NCBI RefSeq assembly: GCF_900176515.1
Contig: NZ_FWXV01000009.1
Span: forward strand, 310,001-374,000
Direction: 5' to 3'
Length of the DNA: 64,000 nucleotides
DNA from: Kibdelosporangium aridum
Lineage (GTDB): Bacteria; Actinomycetota; Actinomycetes; Mycobacteriales; Pseudonocardiaceae
Shown: one piece after another, positions 36,296 to 45,241 of the stretch
How positions within the stretch are numbered: position 1 is the stretch's first letter
Layout of the letters: each line of letters starts with the position of its first letter
Notes under the pieces: generated by a model
What the model was told of the DNA's origin: nothing
Database searches by the model: none
What the model saw: only the letters and a program-made list of their open reading frames with translations
Made by a program: the position numbers and the translations under genes

Positions 36296-37057
36296 TCAGT
36301 GCTGGACGCCGATATCCGCCGCCACGGCGGCGCCGACAATCCCCGCGTCGTTGCGCAGTTCAGCGGCCACTACTTTGGTACGAACGTCCAACAAAGGCAG
36401 CCACTTGTCCGCCTTCTTGCTCACCCCGCCGCCCGCGATGATCAGGTCCGGCCAGATCAGGTCCTCCAGCCTGCGCAGGTAGCGGGTGACGCGCTTGGCC
36501 CACTCCTCCCACGACAGGTCGTGCTCCTCCTTCACCGAGGCCGCGGCCTTGGTCTCGGCGTCGTGCCCGTCCACTTCGAGGTGGCCGAACTCGGTGTTCG
36601 GGACGAGCTCGCCGTCAAGGAAAACCGCGCTGCCGATGCCGGTGCCGAAAGTCAGCAACACCACCACACCACTGCGGTCGATATCTGATCCATAACGGAT
36701 TTCCGCCATACCGGCCGCGTCCGCGTCGTTGAGAACCACGATCTCGTTCGGTTGCCTGCCGAGTCGTTCGGCGAACAACGCGTGCGCGTCAGTGCCGATC
36801 CATTTCTTGCTGATGTTCGCGGCCGACAACGCCTTGCCGTGCTTGACGACGGTCGGCAACGTCACGCCGACCGGTCCGTGCCAGTCGAACTGCTCGACGG
36901 TCTTGGCGACCACGTCGGCGATCGCGTCCGGTGTCGAAGGCTGCGGGGTGTTCGTCCTGACCCGCTCACCGACGAGCGATCCGGCCTGAAGGTCGACCAC
37001 GCATCCCTTGATTCCGGAACCGCCGATGTCTACCCCGAAGCCGCGGGTGCCAGCCAT
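36296..37057 (-). CDS. ppgK: Polyphosphate glucokinase
   Basis: ROK-fold glucokinase of 253 aa that phosphorylates glucose using polyphosphate (and ATP). Phosphate-binding loops are VDIGGSGIKG (9-18) and TFGTGIGSA (136-144); the catalytic Asp is in LNDADAAG (Asp111/Asp113). HLEVDGHDAE and EWAKRVTRYL are typical for the PpgK branch. No HTH and no CxCGxxGC zinc motif distinguish it from the ROK repressor at 31 kb. The ATG at 37057 has GGAAGG upstream. Confidence 0.93.
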   Translation of the reverse strand: MAGTRGFGVDIGGSGIKGCVVDLQAGSLVGERVRTNTPQPSTPDAIADVVAKTVEQFDWHGPVGVTLPTVVKHGKALSAANISKKWIGTDAHALFAERLGRQPNEIVVLNDADAAGMAEIRYGSDIDRSGVVVLLTFGTGIGSAVFLDGELVPNTEFGHLEVDGHDAETKAAASVKEEHDLSWEEWAKRVTRYLRRLEDLIWPDLIIAGGGVSKKADKWLPLLDVRTKVVAAELRNDAGIVGAAVAADIGVQH

Positions 37058-37130
37058 CCCCGTGGTCCTTCCTTCTCGATTCAGTTCCCAGGTGATGGGG
37101 GGACCATAACCGATGTGGTCGGATGTACCC

Positions 37131-37916
37131 ATGGTCCATCTGCGGGACACTTTGCGCCAAGTTGCCGTCCGGGTGGCGCGCGAGGCGGGCGAATTGATCG
37201 AGACGACGCGACGCTCCGCTGTGCGGGACGTGTCGACCAAGTCCAGCGCCACCGATCCGGTCACCGCGGGTGACCGCGCCGCCGAGCGACTGATCCGTGA
37301 CCGGCTCGCCGAACTGCGACCAGGTGAACCGGTGCTCGGCGAGGAAGAAGGCGGCGCCGTGGCCGTCGACGGCGTGCGCTGGGTCGTGGACCCCATCGAC
37401 GGCACCGTGAACTACCTCTACGGCTTCCCGTGGTACTCCGTGTCGGTTGCTGCCCAGTTGGACGGCATCACCGTCGCAGGGGCCGTTGTGGAGCCCGCAA
37501 GCGGCCGCGTGTGGTCGGCCGCGCGGGACGGTGGCGCCACGCTCGACGGCCAGCCGCTACGAGCCAGCGCGGTCGAGGACTTGGAGCTGACCCTCGTCGC
37601 CACCGGGTTCGCCTACCGGCCGGAACGCCGGGCCAGCCAGATCGAGGTGGTCCGCAACGTGCTCACCCGGGTGCGCGACATCCGGCGGACCGGATCGGCC
37701 GCGCTGGACCTGTGCATGGTCGGCGCCGGATGGGTGGACGCCTACTTCGAGGCCGGCCTCAACCCGTGGGACTGGGCCGCCGGTTCGCTCATCGCCGAGG
37801 AAGCGGGCGCCGTCGTGGAGTTGCCGGGCACGGGCGAGCTGGGCGACGCCGTGCTGGCGGCAGCCCCGGGCGTGGCCGCCCAGCTGCGCAAGCTGCTGAT
37901 CGAGGCGGGCGTCTAG
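37131..37916 (+). CDS. suhB: Inositol monophosphatase family protein
   Basis: Metal-dependent sugar-phosphate phosphatase, 261 aa from the ATG at 37131 (an ATG at 37113 would add six residues). Metal ligands are visible in LGEEEGG (Glu71) and DPIDGTVN (Asp87, Asp90), with GLNPWDWAAG near residue 205 closing the site. Likely cleaves inositol 1-phosphate, supplying inositol for phosphatidylinositol lipids. Divergent from ppgK; its TAG stop shares a CTAG with the convergent cei gene. Confidence 0.92.
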   Translation: MVHLRDTLRQVAVRVAREAGELIETTRRSAVRDVSTKSSATDPVTAGDRAAERLIRDRLAELRPGEPVLGEEEGGAVAVDGVRWVVDPIDGTVNYLYGFPWYSVSVAAQLDGITVAGAVVEPASGRVWSAARDGGATLDGQPLRASAVEDLELTLVATGFAYRPERRASQIEVVRNVLTRVRDIRRTGSAALDLCMVGAGWVDAYFEAGLNPWDWAAGSLIAEEAGAVVELPGTGELGDAVLAAAPGVAAQLRKLLIEAGV

Positions 37917-38626
37917 CAGGGTGCCCGGCGGATCGCGTCGATCCACGCCTGGTCGAGCTGCGGGCCCGCGCCCTCGACCGACTGCAGCCCACCGGACTGC
38001 GGCGGGTGCTGTGCGCCCCACTCGGTCAGCACACGCAGGATCTGCCGGGTCTCGGCCTTGATCGGCAGCTCGTCGAACTTGCGCCCGACCACCAGCTCCA
38101 CCGACGCGTCCTGGCGGTTGTCCTTGACCAGTTCCATGCACGGGTCGAGCAGGCTCAACGTCCGCGCGGCGGCGACGCCCTGCGGGCCGAACCGGATCTG
38201 GCCACGGCACGTCATGTCCCGCGACGGGTACTGCGGGTCCTCGGCCGGTGCCCCGACCTGGGTGAAACCGAGCTGCTTCAAGCCTTCCGAGACCAGTGCC
38301 GCCTCGCCGCGCTGTGTGCTCGCGTTCAGCACCCTGACGCTGACCTGGTCGGGCGGTGCCGCCGAAGTCTGGTCAAGGCCGGTCTGATCGACGTGTTCCC
38401 CGGGTGGTGGTGGTGGTGCTGGCGGGGCGGATTCGCCGGACGCCGCGGTCACCGGCGCCCCGGGATCGCATCGCACCCCCTTGGCCTCCGGCTCCTTGCT
38501 GGCCACGTTGAGCCAGACCACGGCCGCCCCCAAACCGAGTAACAACAGCATGATCAGCGCAGGAAGAGGCCGCCGCTTGCGATATCTGGGGGCCTGCTCA
38601 CCCCCGTTGAAGCTCCCCGCCGTCAC
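37913..38626 (-). CDS. cei: Envelope integrity protein Cei
   Basis: A 237 aa membrane-anchored protein: basic cytoplasmic N-terminus (YRKRRPLP), one membrane helix (about 22-42), a Pro-rich linker (68-74) and an extracytoplasmic LytR_C-type domain (VSVRVLNASTQRGEAALVSE). Two cysteines (MTCRGQ and LDPCMEL) may pair. Position between suhB and the DUF4193 gene matches Rv2700 of M. tuberculosis, needed for envelope integrity. GTG start. Confidence 0.88.
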   Translation of the reverse strand: MTAGSFNGGEQAPRYRKRRPLPALIMLLLLGLGAAVVWLNVASKEPEAKGVRCDPGAPVTAASGESAPPAPPPPPGEHVDQTGLDQTSAAPPDQVSVRVLNASTQRGEAALVSEGLKQLGFTQVGAPAEDPQYPSRDMTCRGQIRFGPQGVAAARTLSLLDPCMELVKDNRQDASVELVVGRKFDELPIKAETRQILRVLTEWGAQHPPQSGGLQSVEGAGPQLDQAWIDAIRRAPC

Positions 38627-38929
38627 GTGTGCCCGCCCTCCATCGCCGGCCAGATTCCCCTGCTGTATCTGTCGACTGGCTGTTGACTTTTGTTGCTGTG
38701 ATCAGCCTAGGCGTTTCCGCCGGACTACGGGCATCGGGTCGAGTACATCCAGTAGCCGTTGCCCGATGCGACTTCATGATCGCGGACAGTGAGACACTGC
38801 AGGTATCCGACCATGACCGGGCTTTGGCGGCAAGTCCGTGCCGTCCCCCGATCGCCTGGTCGGACCGGTCCGGACGTGTGCGGCAGGGCCGCTGCGCGCA
38901 ACCGGGAACACACCCGGATGGGTGATGCG

Positions 38930-38960
38930 TTGACTGAACGGGCGTGAGATGGGCTACCCT
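38930..38960 (+). promoter_or_regulatory. Candidate promoter of the DUF4193 gene
   Basis: TTGACT (38930-38935) and TACCCT (38955-38960) are separated by 19 bases. The 507 bases between cei and the DUF4193 gene contain no gene. This promoter would give a long leader of about 165 bases that includes the dyad at 38991. Confidence 0.4.
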
Positions 38961-38990
38961 CTGCGCGCTCCGGTCGCCGAAGACTGAAGG

Positions 38991-39004
38991 CCGAATCGAT
39001 TCGG
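38991..39004. promoter_or_regulatory. Perfect 14-base palindrome in the DUF4193 leader
   Basis: CCGAATCGATTCGG is fully self-complementary and lies just downstream of the predicted start of transcription. Either a regulator site or a leader hairpin. Confidence 0.45.
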
Positions 39005-39133
39005 TTGGCCAGAAATCCTCCCGCGACCAGGGGAGACGTCCGTCACTCCAATGGCGGGCACAAAATCGGGCCCTGGAACGTTGTCCAGCGGCACGAGTGC
39101 ATGGTGATGATATGACCGCAGGGGTGAAACAAG

Positions 39134-39442
39134 ATGGCGACCGACTACGACGCTCCTCGCCGCAGCGAGGCTGACGACCTCGCCGAGGACTCCCTTGAGG
39201 AGTTGAAGGCGCGCCGCAACGAGACGCAGTCCGGTGTTGTCGACGTCGACGAGTCGGATACCGCTGAGAACTTCGAGCTCCCCGGTGCCGATTTGTCCGG
39301 CTTGTCCGGCGAGGACCTGACCGTCAAGGTGATTCCGAAGCAGGCCGACGAGTTCACGTGCTCGCACTGCTTCCTGGTCCACCACCGCAGCAGGCTGGCC
39401 GAAGAGCGCGACGGCCTGTACGTCTGCCGCGACTGCGCCTGA
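39134..39442 (+). CDS. DUF4193 zinc-ribbon protein
   Basis: A 102 aa protein: a charged, acidic N-terminal half (RRSEADDLAEDSLEELKARR) and a C-terminal zinc ribbon of two CxxC pairs (CSHC and CRDC). I recall it as conserved across actinobacteria beside sigA/dut (Rv2699c counterpart). The ATG follows AGGGGTG. The protein may bind RNA polymerase or nucleic acid, as other small zinc ribbons do; that is only analogy. Confidence 0.88.
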   Translation: MATDYDAPRRSEADDLAEDSLEELKARRNETQSGVVDVDESDTAENFELPGADLSGLSGEDLTVKVIPKQADEFTCSHCFLVHHRSRLAEERDGLYVCRDCA

Positions 39443-39554
39443 GACCGGGCGTCGACCAAGAAGAACGAAGAGATATCCGATCCGGGTACCTGGCCTCGTG
39501 AGCCAGGTACCTGGCTGTGTCTGGATCGGCTGTCTGGGCAAGCGGGGCGTCCCG

Positions 39555-40019
39555 CTATGTCTGGGTGGCGTGCTGCCGCAGCAGCGCGGCGAGTTTCTCG
39601 GGGGAGCGGGTGGAGAAGATCCAGTACGGCGTGGGGTCGTCCGGGTCGGTGAGATGAACCCGCAGAGCGGTCGGTATCCAGCCGCGGTGCAGTACGAACG
39701 CGGCCGGGTCGAGATCACGTCCCAGCGCGCGGCGCTTGTCGTGCACGCCGAGCACCTCCACCTCGCCGACGAACTTCAACGGCAGGTGCGCGTCAGCGAC
39801 CCACAGTTCGCCGTCGGCCACCTTGACCTTGGCGCGGCCCGCCCAGAACAGCAGGAACGCCATCAGCGGCAGCAAGATCACGTACGGCAGCCAGGACCGG
39901 ATTCCCTGGTAGCCCAGGTGCACGGTGGCCGCCATCAGCGCCGCGCCGATCATCGGCATCGGCCAGCTCCACCAGGAGACCGAGAGCCGTTCGGAATGGG
40001 CAAGCGAGGTGTCCGGCAC
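39555..40019 (-). CDS. DUF3093 membrane protein
   Basis: A 154 aa protein with two membrane helices (about 18-60) and a cytoplasmic domain holding ALGRDLDPAAFVLHRGWIPT and DPTPYWIFSTRSPEKL, the family's conserved end. The GTG start is only 24 bases from the divergent dut start, so both promoters overlap and at least one message is probably leaderless. Function unknown. Confidence 0.88.
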   Translation of the reverse strand: MPDTSLAHSERLSVSWWSWPMPMIGAALMAATVHLGYQGIRSWLPYVILLPLMAFLLFWAGRAKVKVADGELWVADAHLPLKFVGEVEVLGVHDKRRALGRDLDPAAFVLHRGWIPTALRVHLTDPDDPTPYWIFSTRSPEKLAALLRQHATQT

Positions 40020-40043
40020 GCCACCAGGGTAGTCTCGCCGCTC

Positions 40044-40523
40044 GTGCCCAGCGTGCAGGTCCTGATTTCCCGGCTCGACCCGGGTGTGCCCATCCCGTCC
40101 TATGCCCGGCCCGGCGACGCCGGGGCTGATCTGGTGACCACGTCGGACGTCGAGATCGCGCCGGGTGAGCGCGCCATCGTCGGCACCGGGGTGGCCATCG
40201 CGTTGCCGGACGGCTACGCGGCTTTCGTGCACCCGAGGTCCGGCCTCGCCGCCAGAGTGGGCCTGAGCGTGGTGAACACGCCGGGCACGATCGACTCCGG
40301 GTACCGGGGCGAGATCAAGGTCTGTCTGATCAACCACGACCTGCGTGAGCCGATCCGGCTCAGCCGGGGCGACCGGATCGCACAACTGGTCGTGCAGCGG
40401 GTCGAACATGCGGTATTCCAAGAGGTGGAAGAACTGGGCGACTCGGCGCGCGGCGCGGGCGGGTACGGGTCGACCGGTGGGCATGCGGTTCTCGCGTCCA
40501 CACGCGGGAAGACGGAGGAATAG
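40044..40523 (+). CDS. dut: dUTP diphosphatase
   Basis: Trimeric dUTPase, 159 aa, hydrolysing dUTP to dUMP and keeping uracil out of DNA. All five motifs are visible: RPGDAGADL, VHPRSGLA, GTIDSGYRGEI with the catalytic Asp, GDRIAQLVVQ, and the C-terminal P-loop-like RGAGGYGSTG. The DUF3710 gene overlaps its stop by one base. Confidence 0.96.
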   Translation: MPSVQVLISRLDPGVPIPSYARPGDAGADLVTTSDVEIAPGERAIVGTGVAIALPDGYAAFVHPRSGLAARVGLSVVNTPGTIDSGYRGEIKVCLINHDLREPIRLSRGDRIAQLVVQRVEHAVFQEVEELGDSARGAGGYGSTGGHAVLASTRGKTEE

Positions 40524-41176
40524 TGGCACTTTTCGGGCGGCGCCGAGCCAAGAACGACGAGCCTGCCGAGGACTATGACGACTTCGACGGCGAGGACTAC
40601 GCCGAGGAGGACTCGGCGGAGGGGGCCGTCCAGGGCGATTTGGCGTCTATGTCCGGACCGTTCGACGAAGAGCCGCCGGACGACGGCCTGCCGCGACTGG
40701 ACCTCGGCTCCGTGCTGCTGCCCGTGCCGGACGGCGCGCAGCTGCAGGTGGAGATGGAGCAGCCAGGCGTGGTGAAGGCGGTGCACGTCATGACGCCGAG
40801 CGGCCAGATGACCGTCACCGCGTACGCCGCACCGAAGTCAGGCGGTCTCTGGGAAGAGGTCTGCGGCGACCTGGCCAACGAACTGAAGGCCAACGGCGCC
40901 CAGGTGCGCAGCGCGTCAGGCGAGTGGGGCCAGGAGCTGATGGCCAACCTGAACGAGATGTCGTTGCGGTTCGTCGGCGTGAACGGACCCCGGTGGATGC
41001 TGCGCGGCGTCGTCGCGGGCCCGCCGGAGCAGTCCGCGCAGGCCGCGCACGGCCTGCGGTCGCTGATCCGCGGCGCGGTCGTGGTCCGTGGCACGCAGCC
41101 GATGCCCGTCGGCCTGCCGTTGCCGATCGAACTGCCCGACGAGATCGCCCAGCACATCGCGGCCCAGGGCGGCTGA
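40523..41176 (+). CDS. DUF3710 protein
   Basis: A 217 aa soluble protein: acidic N-terminal tail (EDYDDFDGEDYAEEDSAEG) then a compact domain with PDGAQLQVEMEQPG, GEWGQELMANL, VNGPRWMLRGVV and a C-terminal PLPIELPDEI. Co-transcribed with dut (one-base overlap), as in the mycobacterial Rv2697c-Rv2696c pair. No known function. Confidence 0.9.
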   Translation: MALFGRRRAKNDEPAEDYDDFDGEDYAEEDSAEGAVQGDLASMSGPFDEEPPDDGLPRLDLGSVLLPVPDGAQLQVEMEQPGVVKAVHVMTPSGQMTVTAYAAPKSGGLWEEVCGDLANELKANGAQVRSASGEWGQELMANLNEMSLRFVGVNGPRWMLRGVVAGPPEQSAQAAHGLRSLIRGAVVVRGTQPMPVGLPLPIELPDEIAQHIAAQGG

Positions 41177-41180
41177 CTCT

Positions 41181-41201
41181 CCGGCTCGCGCGCCGAGCCG
41201 G
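41181..41201 (+). terminator. Short terminator hairpin after DUF3710
   Basis: CCGGCTCG-CGCGC-CGAGCCGG, an 8-base GC-rich stem five bases after the stop, marks the end of the dut operon. Confidence 0.6.
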
Positions 41202-41329
41202 CCTTGGCGCGCGGGGGCTTCATGTTCCCGTCATGCCGGTTTCCGACAGCCGCGGATCTGTCCATCATGGCCACCAGCTGCTGATACTGGCCGCACCTTG
41301 TCCACGGGGGCGGGAGTTCAGGAGCCAGT

Positions 41330-42439
41330 GTGAGAACGTTGAAACAAGCGCTGCGCGGGATCGTCTTCGCCGTAGTGCTCGGCGTCGGTGTGACAGCGGT
41401 ACCGGCGCACGCCACCCCGGCCGACCAAGCCCGGCAGACCGTCGAAGCGCTCGACTGGGCGCGGGTCGACGACTTCGCCGCCCGTCTCGGTGTCGACCAC
41501 GACGAGTTGACCGGCGACGTGATCAACCCGGACGACTACCAGTGTTCGGCTGCGACGCCGGTGCGGACCTGGCTCGCCGGCCAGGTCGCGGACTGGACGT
41601 CGGTGGATCGCGGGTACGCCAACCTCGGGCAGCAGTTGGTCGTGCTTGACGCGGTGCTGTTCCCCGCGGGCACGAGCTTCGGGCTCAACGGCGAGTACAC
41701 ACAGGACATCACGACCGTCTTCCGCGATCTGAAGACGTTCTGGGACATCGACGGCAGCACGATCAAGGTCGCCCCGCTCAACAGCACGATCCTGCTCAGC
41801 CAGCCCCGGCTGTCCAGAGTGCTGCAACTGCTGTTCGGCCTGCCGCCGCAGACGATCGACCCGGTGGCCGCCGCGTTGGTCACCATCTACGACCAGCCGC
41901 AGTTCGACCACGGCAGGCATCCGTTCTTCAGTTTCAACGCGTTCGCTCAGCAAGGCGGACTGGAGATCCCGGGCGTCGGAGTCATCCCCGACGAGATCCT
42001 GATGGGTGACGGCGTGCTCGCCGGGTTCGCCGCCGTGGGCCTCGGCGACGTGAGCGCGAAGGCCATCTTCGCCCACGAGTACGGCCACCACATCCAGTTC
42101 AGGCGCAACCTGTTCGAGTCGGATCTGACCGGCCCGGAAGCCACCCGGCGGACCGAGTTGATGGCGGACGCGTTCGGTTCGTACTACCTGACGCACGCCA
42201 GGGGCGCGACGATGCAGTGGAAGCGGGTGCAGCAGTTCGAGCAGATCTTCTTCCAGCTCGGTGACTGCGGGTTCGCTGCCGTCAGCCACCACGGCACGCC
42301 CAGCCAACGGCTGCGCGCCGTCGAGTGGGGGTACAACGTGGCGGACAGTGCCCACAAGCAGGGGCATGTCCTGCCCACGTTGACCTTCGCGGACCTGTTC
42401 GACCGCACACTGCCGGAGCTTGTGGCGCCGGACGCCTAA
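41330..42439 (+). CDS. Secreted zinc metalloprotease-like protein
   Basis: A 369 aa exported protein with a cleavable signal peptide (about 1-28, ending PAHA). The zinc site is HEYGHH (His249, Glu250, His253) with a likely third ligand Glu276 in RRTELMADAFGSYYL, the gluzincin layout. SHHGTPSQRLRAVEWGY near the C-terminus is typical of putative neutral zinc metallopeptidases. The GTG start has GGAG six bases upstream. It is an insertion relative to the conserved dut-OB-fold order. Substrate unknown. Confidence 0.82.
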   Translation: MRTLKQALRGIVFAVVLGVGVTAVPAHATPADQARQTVEALDWARVDDFAARLGVDHDELTGDVINPDDYQCSAATPVRTWLAGQVADWTSVDRGYANLGQQLVVLDAVLFPAGTSFGLNGEYTQDITTVFRDLKTFWDIDGSTIKVAPLNSTILLSQPRLSRVLQLLFGLPPQTIDPVAAALVTIYDQPQFDHGRHPFFSFNAFAQQGGLEIPGVGVIPDEILMGDGVLAGFAAVGLGDVSAKAIFAHEYGHHIQFRRNLFESDLTGPEATRRTELMADAFGSYYLTHARGATMQWKRVQQFEQIFFQLGDCGFAAVSHHGTPSQRLRAVEWGYNVADSAHKQGHVLPTLTFADLFDRTLPELVAPDA

Positions 42440-43536
42440 CGGTGTCGTGCGGCTGCCGCGACCGCGGCGCTGGCGCCGATGATCAGCACCACAGTGGTTA
42501 TCGCCCAGCGCCGCTTCTTCTCCGTGTCCGGTTTCCTCGGCGCCGCAACGGGTTTGGCGGACGGCGGCGGGCTCTTGCGAGTCTTTGTCGTCGTCGGTGC
42601 CGGGGGCGGTGATGGCGGTGGCGGCGGCTGGATCACCTGCCGCACAGGCGGTGGCGGCGGAGTGGTCGTCGTCGGACGCGGGGTGCTTGTCCTTGGCGGA
42701 GTGGGCCGTTGGGACGGGGGTGGCGGGGGCGGAGGCGGTGGTTGGGGTGGCGGGGCTGGTGGCTCGACAACGGGCGGCGGGGTCAGGCAGCCGGCCGCGT
42801 CCGTGGTGTCGGCGGGCGCGAAGGCCGCCACCTCAACGGTGTTCTTCGGTGCGTTCAACGGAATCCGGTACAGCCGGCTCTTGCCGTGCGACCGGTTGAC
42901 GATCGCGTACAGGATCCGGCCAGGAGCCATCAGCACCGCGCCGTACGTCCCGACCGGCAACCCGGAAGGCTTGGCCACCACACGGACCTTGCCGGTCAAC
43001 GGATCGACGCTGACGACCATGCCGACGCTTGTCACGCCGTACAGCAACGCGTCCGAACCGAAATCCCAGTCGTCGACGTGCGCGAGCCACGACAGCCACT
43101 TCGTCCTGGTGATCTGCAAGTACGTCGGGCTCGCCGGGTTGATGTCCAACGACACCAGCTTCAGGCCGTCACGCAGGAACAGGGTCGACCCCGAGATGGC
43201 TCCCGCGGTCGCGTCGCCGATGCCGCGCACTTTGCCCCGGTCGACCGCCGTACCACCGCGATCGAGCGTCACCACGTGCGAACGGGTCGATACGCCGTAC
43301 AACAGGTTCTGGCTTCGTGAGTAACCGATCGCGTTGAGCTCGTTGGAGAACTTGCGCAGCTCCGCCCCTCGGCCCTCCGGCAGCGCGAGCCTGACCAAAG
43401 TGGACATCGAGCCGTGTTTCGGGGTGTACACCTCGAAGGCGTCGCACTCGCCGTCGGCCGCGCGGGCGGAACCGGAGCCGGTCAGGCCACTCGCCATCAC
43501 GATCGAAGCGGCCAACGCCAGACTGGGCAGTCGCAT
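42436..43536 (-). CDS. Surface beta-propeller protein with Pro-rich stalk and C-terminal anchor
   Basis: A 366 aa protein. A signal peptide (ending SARA) leads into a domain of about 215 residues with repeated blades (LYGVSTRSHVVTLDRGG, LYGVTSVGMVVSVDPLTGKV) like YncE/DUF6923 propellers. Then come a proline/threonine stalk of about 85 residues, a basic patch (DTEKKRRW) and one final membrane helix ending AARHR. No LPXTG is seen, so anchoring is by the helix. Stops overlap the convergent metalloprotease gene; it overlaps the DUF4239 gene by one base. Confidence 0.75.
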   Translation of the reverse strand: MRLPSLALAASIVMASGLTGSGSARAADGECDAFEVYTPKHGSMSTLVRLALPEGRGAELRKFSNELNAIGYSRSQNLLYGVSTRSHVVTLDRGGTAVDRGKVRGIGDATAGAISGSTLFLRDGLKLVSLDINPASPTYLQITRTKWLSWLAHVDDWDFGSDALLYGVTSVGMVVSVDPLTGKVRVVAKPSGLPVGTYGAVLMAPGRILYAIVNRSHGKSRLYRIPLNAPKNTVEVAAFAPADTTDAAGCLTPPPVVEPPAPPPQPPPPPPPPPSQRPTPPRTSTPRPTTTTPPPPPVRQVIQPPPPPSPPPAPTTTKTRKSPPPSAKPVAAPRKPDTEKKRRWAITTVVLIIGASAAVAAAARHR

Positions 43537-44306
43537 CAGTTCAGCCGGTCCAGCACGGCGGTGAACGCGTCCGGGCCGACCGCGGCGCCGCCGCTGAACG
43601 GGTTCTGCAACTGGTAGATCGCGAACAGCAGCAACGTGATCGCGGCCGCGAGGGTGCCGGAGATCAACGCGTGCGAGAGCACTTTCGGCCCGCCGTGCAA
43701 GTAGATCAGGCCCATCACCATCACGCTGCCGATCAGCAACGCGAACCAGACCACCGTGCTCACGCCGCCGCCCGCGGCCGCGTCCAGCCGGGCCTGCCTG
43801 GCTTGGTAGACCTCCCATAACTGGTCGGTGGCCGCGGCCTTACGGCTTTCCTGCCATGGGTCGTCCGGTGTGGTCGGCGCGTGGGCGATGGTGTCGCGCA
43901 ATTGCTCGAGCTGCTGCCAGCCTGCCGTGCTGTTGACCGTGCCCCGGTCGCTCATCTGCGGCCATTCCTGGCTGACGACCGTGTTGGAGTACTCCATCGT
44001 GATCTGGCGGACCTTCGTGCTCACCGGTTCCTGCAGCGCTTCGGCCGACCAGGACACCGCGACCAGGTTGTTGGCTTCCCGCTGCGAATCGCCCTGCGCC
44101 GCGCTCACGCCGTCGAATAAGGAAATCAGCACGAACGCCAGCAGCACCGCGTGCAGACCCGCGACGATCGTGAACACCTGTCCGGCGACTTCGTTGTTCC
44201 CGCTCAGCCCGACGGTTGCCGGTATCCGGTGGACGAGGACCGCGACCAGTGCGGCGACCACACCCGCGCCAATGATCCACAACGCGCCGCTCAGGTAGAT
44301 GCTCAC
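43536..44306 (-). CDS. DUF4239 membrane protein
   Basis: A 256 aa protein with two N-terminal helices (about 5-27, 43-65), an extracytoplasmic helical segment of about 110 residues, and two C-terminal helices (about 182-205, 212-232). This is the bestrophin-like DUF4239 plan. GNNEVAGQVFTIVAGLHAVLLAF is its conserved core. Probably co-transcribed with the propeller protein. Ion channel activity is suggested by distant similarity only. Confidence 0.8.
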   Translation of the reverse strand: MSIYLSGALWIIGAGVVAALVAVLVHRIPATVGLSGNNEVAGQVFTIVAGLHAVLLAFVLISLFDGVSAAQGDSQREANNLVAVSWSAEALQEPVSTKVRQITMEYSNTVVSQEWPQMSDRGTVNSTAGWQQLEQLRDTIAHAPTTPDDPWQESRKAAATDQLWEVYQARQARLDAAAGGGVSTVVWFALLIGSVMVMGLIYLHGGPKVLSHALISGTLAAAITLLLFAIYQLQNPFSGGAAVGPDAFTAVLDRLN

Positions 44307-44405
44307 GCCGCGGAAGGCTCGTGCAACACAGTGTGGCCGGACAAGACCTGCGCGTGATTACCACTCTTCGACCACTCCGGTTTCGCCGATTCGGAGCAAC
44401 GCCGG

Positions 44406-45161
44406 TTAGCTCGGCTGCTCCAAACGCGTGATGCCGATGGCCCTGAGCCACGCGAGAACCGTCGCGCGGCCAAGCGATTCACGATCATTCCCCAAGGCGC
44501 GCAACGTTGTTGTGCACAGCCGGGCGTTGGGGATGGTCGATGCCCAACGCTGCGCGACACCGATCGGGTGGACCGGGTCGTCCGAACACCCAGCAATTCC
44601 CGTCGGCACGGTGATCTGGGCCAATTCGGTCAATTCGGGTGCGGGTCGCGTCGCCGCCACGTCCAACGAATCCGCCAAGCCCGGTTCGGCCCGTCGCCAC
44701 GCACGGGACAACTCAGCCGCCAGCCACGGCTCGGCGTCAACTGTGGCGAGGGTCGCGTCGACACCGTACTTACGTACCGCCTGCGCGCTCAGCCGCGCCG
44801 AGACGGCAGCGGGTGCATTCCCGGGTGACCCATTCCACGCCGGGAGGGCGAGCAGCAACCCGGCGCATCGTCCTGGGTTGGCCAGCGCCCACTCCACCGC
44901 GAGGTGTGCTCCCAGCGAGATCCCCCCGGCGAGAACCGGCTCGCCAGAAAGGTCATCCAATGCCTTCAGATGCGTTTCGGCCAGCGTTTTCCCGGGTACC
45001 GGGCGGGGCGCGACCAACTGAATACCGATCGTACGAAGCGGACCTTCGAACACTGACCGGACAAAAACCTCATCCGAGGCCGTACCTGGCAGAAGAATCG
45101 CGGTCTGAATCGTGTCCGACAGGGAACGCCCAACCCCCACCTGACGTTGGTGTACTGACAC
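44406..45161 (-). CDS. Alpha/beta hydrolase fold protein
   Basis: A 251 aa hydrolase with the nucleophile elbow GGISLGAHLAVEW (Ser at GxSxG), an acid in AGCSDDPVHP, and a shifted oxyanion region LLPGTASDEV. No histidine is obvious near the C-terminus after LRALGNDRES, so activity is uncertain. The GTG at 45161 has a perfect AGGAGG site eight bases upstream. It occupies the place of Rv2695 in the conserved block. Confidence 0.82.
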   Translation of the reverse strand: MSVHQRQVGVGRSLSDTIQTAILLPGTASDEVFVRSVFEGPLRTIGIQLVAPRPVPGKTLAETHLKALDDLSGEPVLAGGISLGAHLAVEWALANPGRCAGLLLALPAWNGSPGNAPAAVSARLSAQAVRKYGVDATLATVDAEPWLAAELSRAWRRAEPGLADSLDVAATRPAPELTELAQITVPTGIAGCSDDPVHPIGVAQRWASTIPNARLCTTTLRALGNDRESLGRATVLAWLRAIGITRLEQPS

Positions 45162-45241
45162 GGTTCCGGCCTCCTGCCTACGGTTACGCTTGATTGTGCA
45201 CGGGTCGGAGTCGGGGCCGATCCCACCATTGAGGAGCAGGC

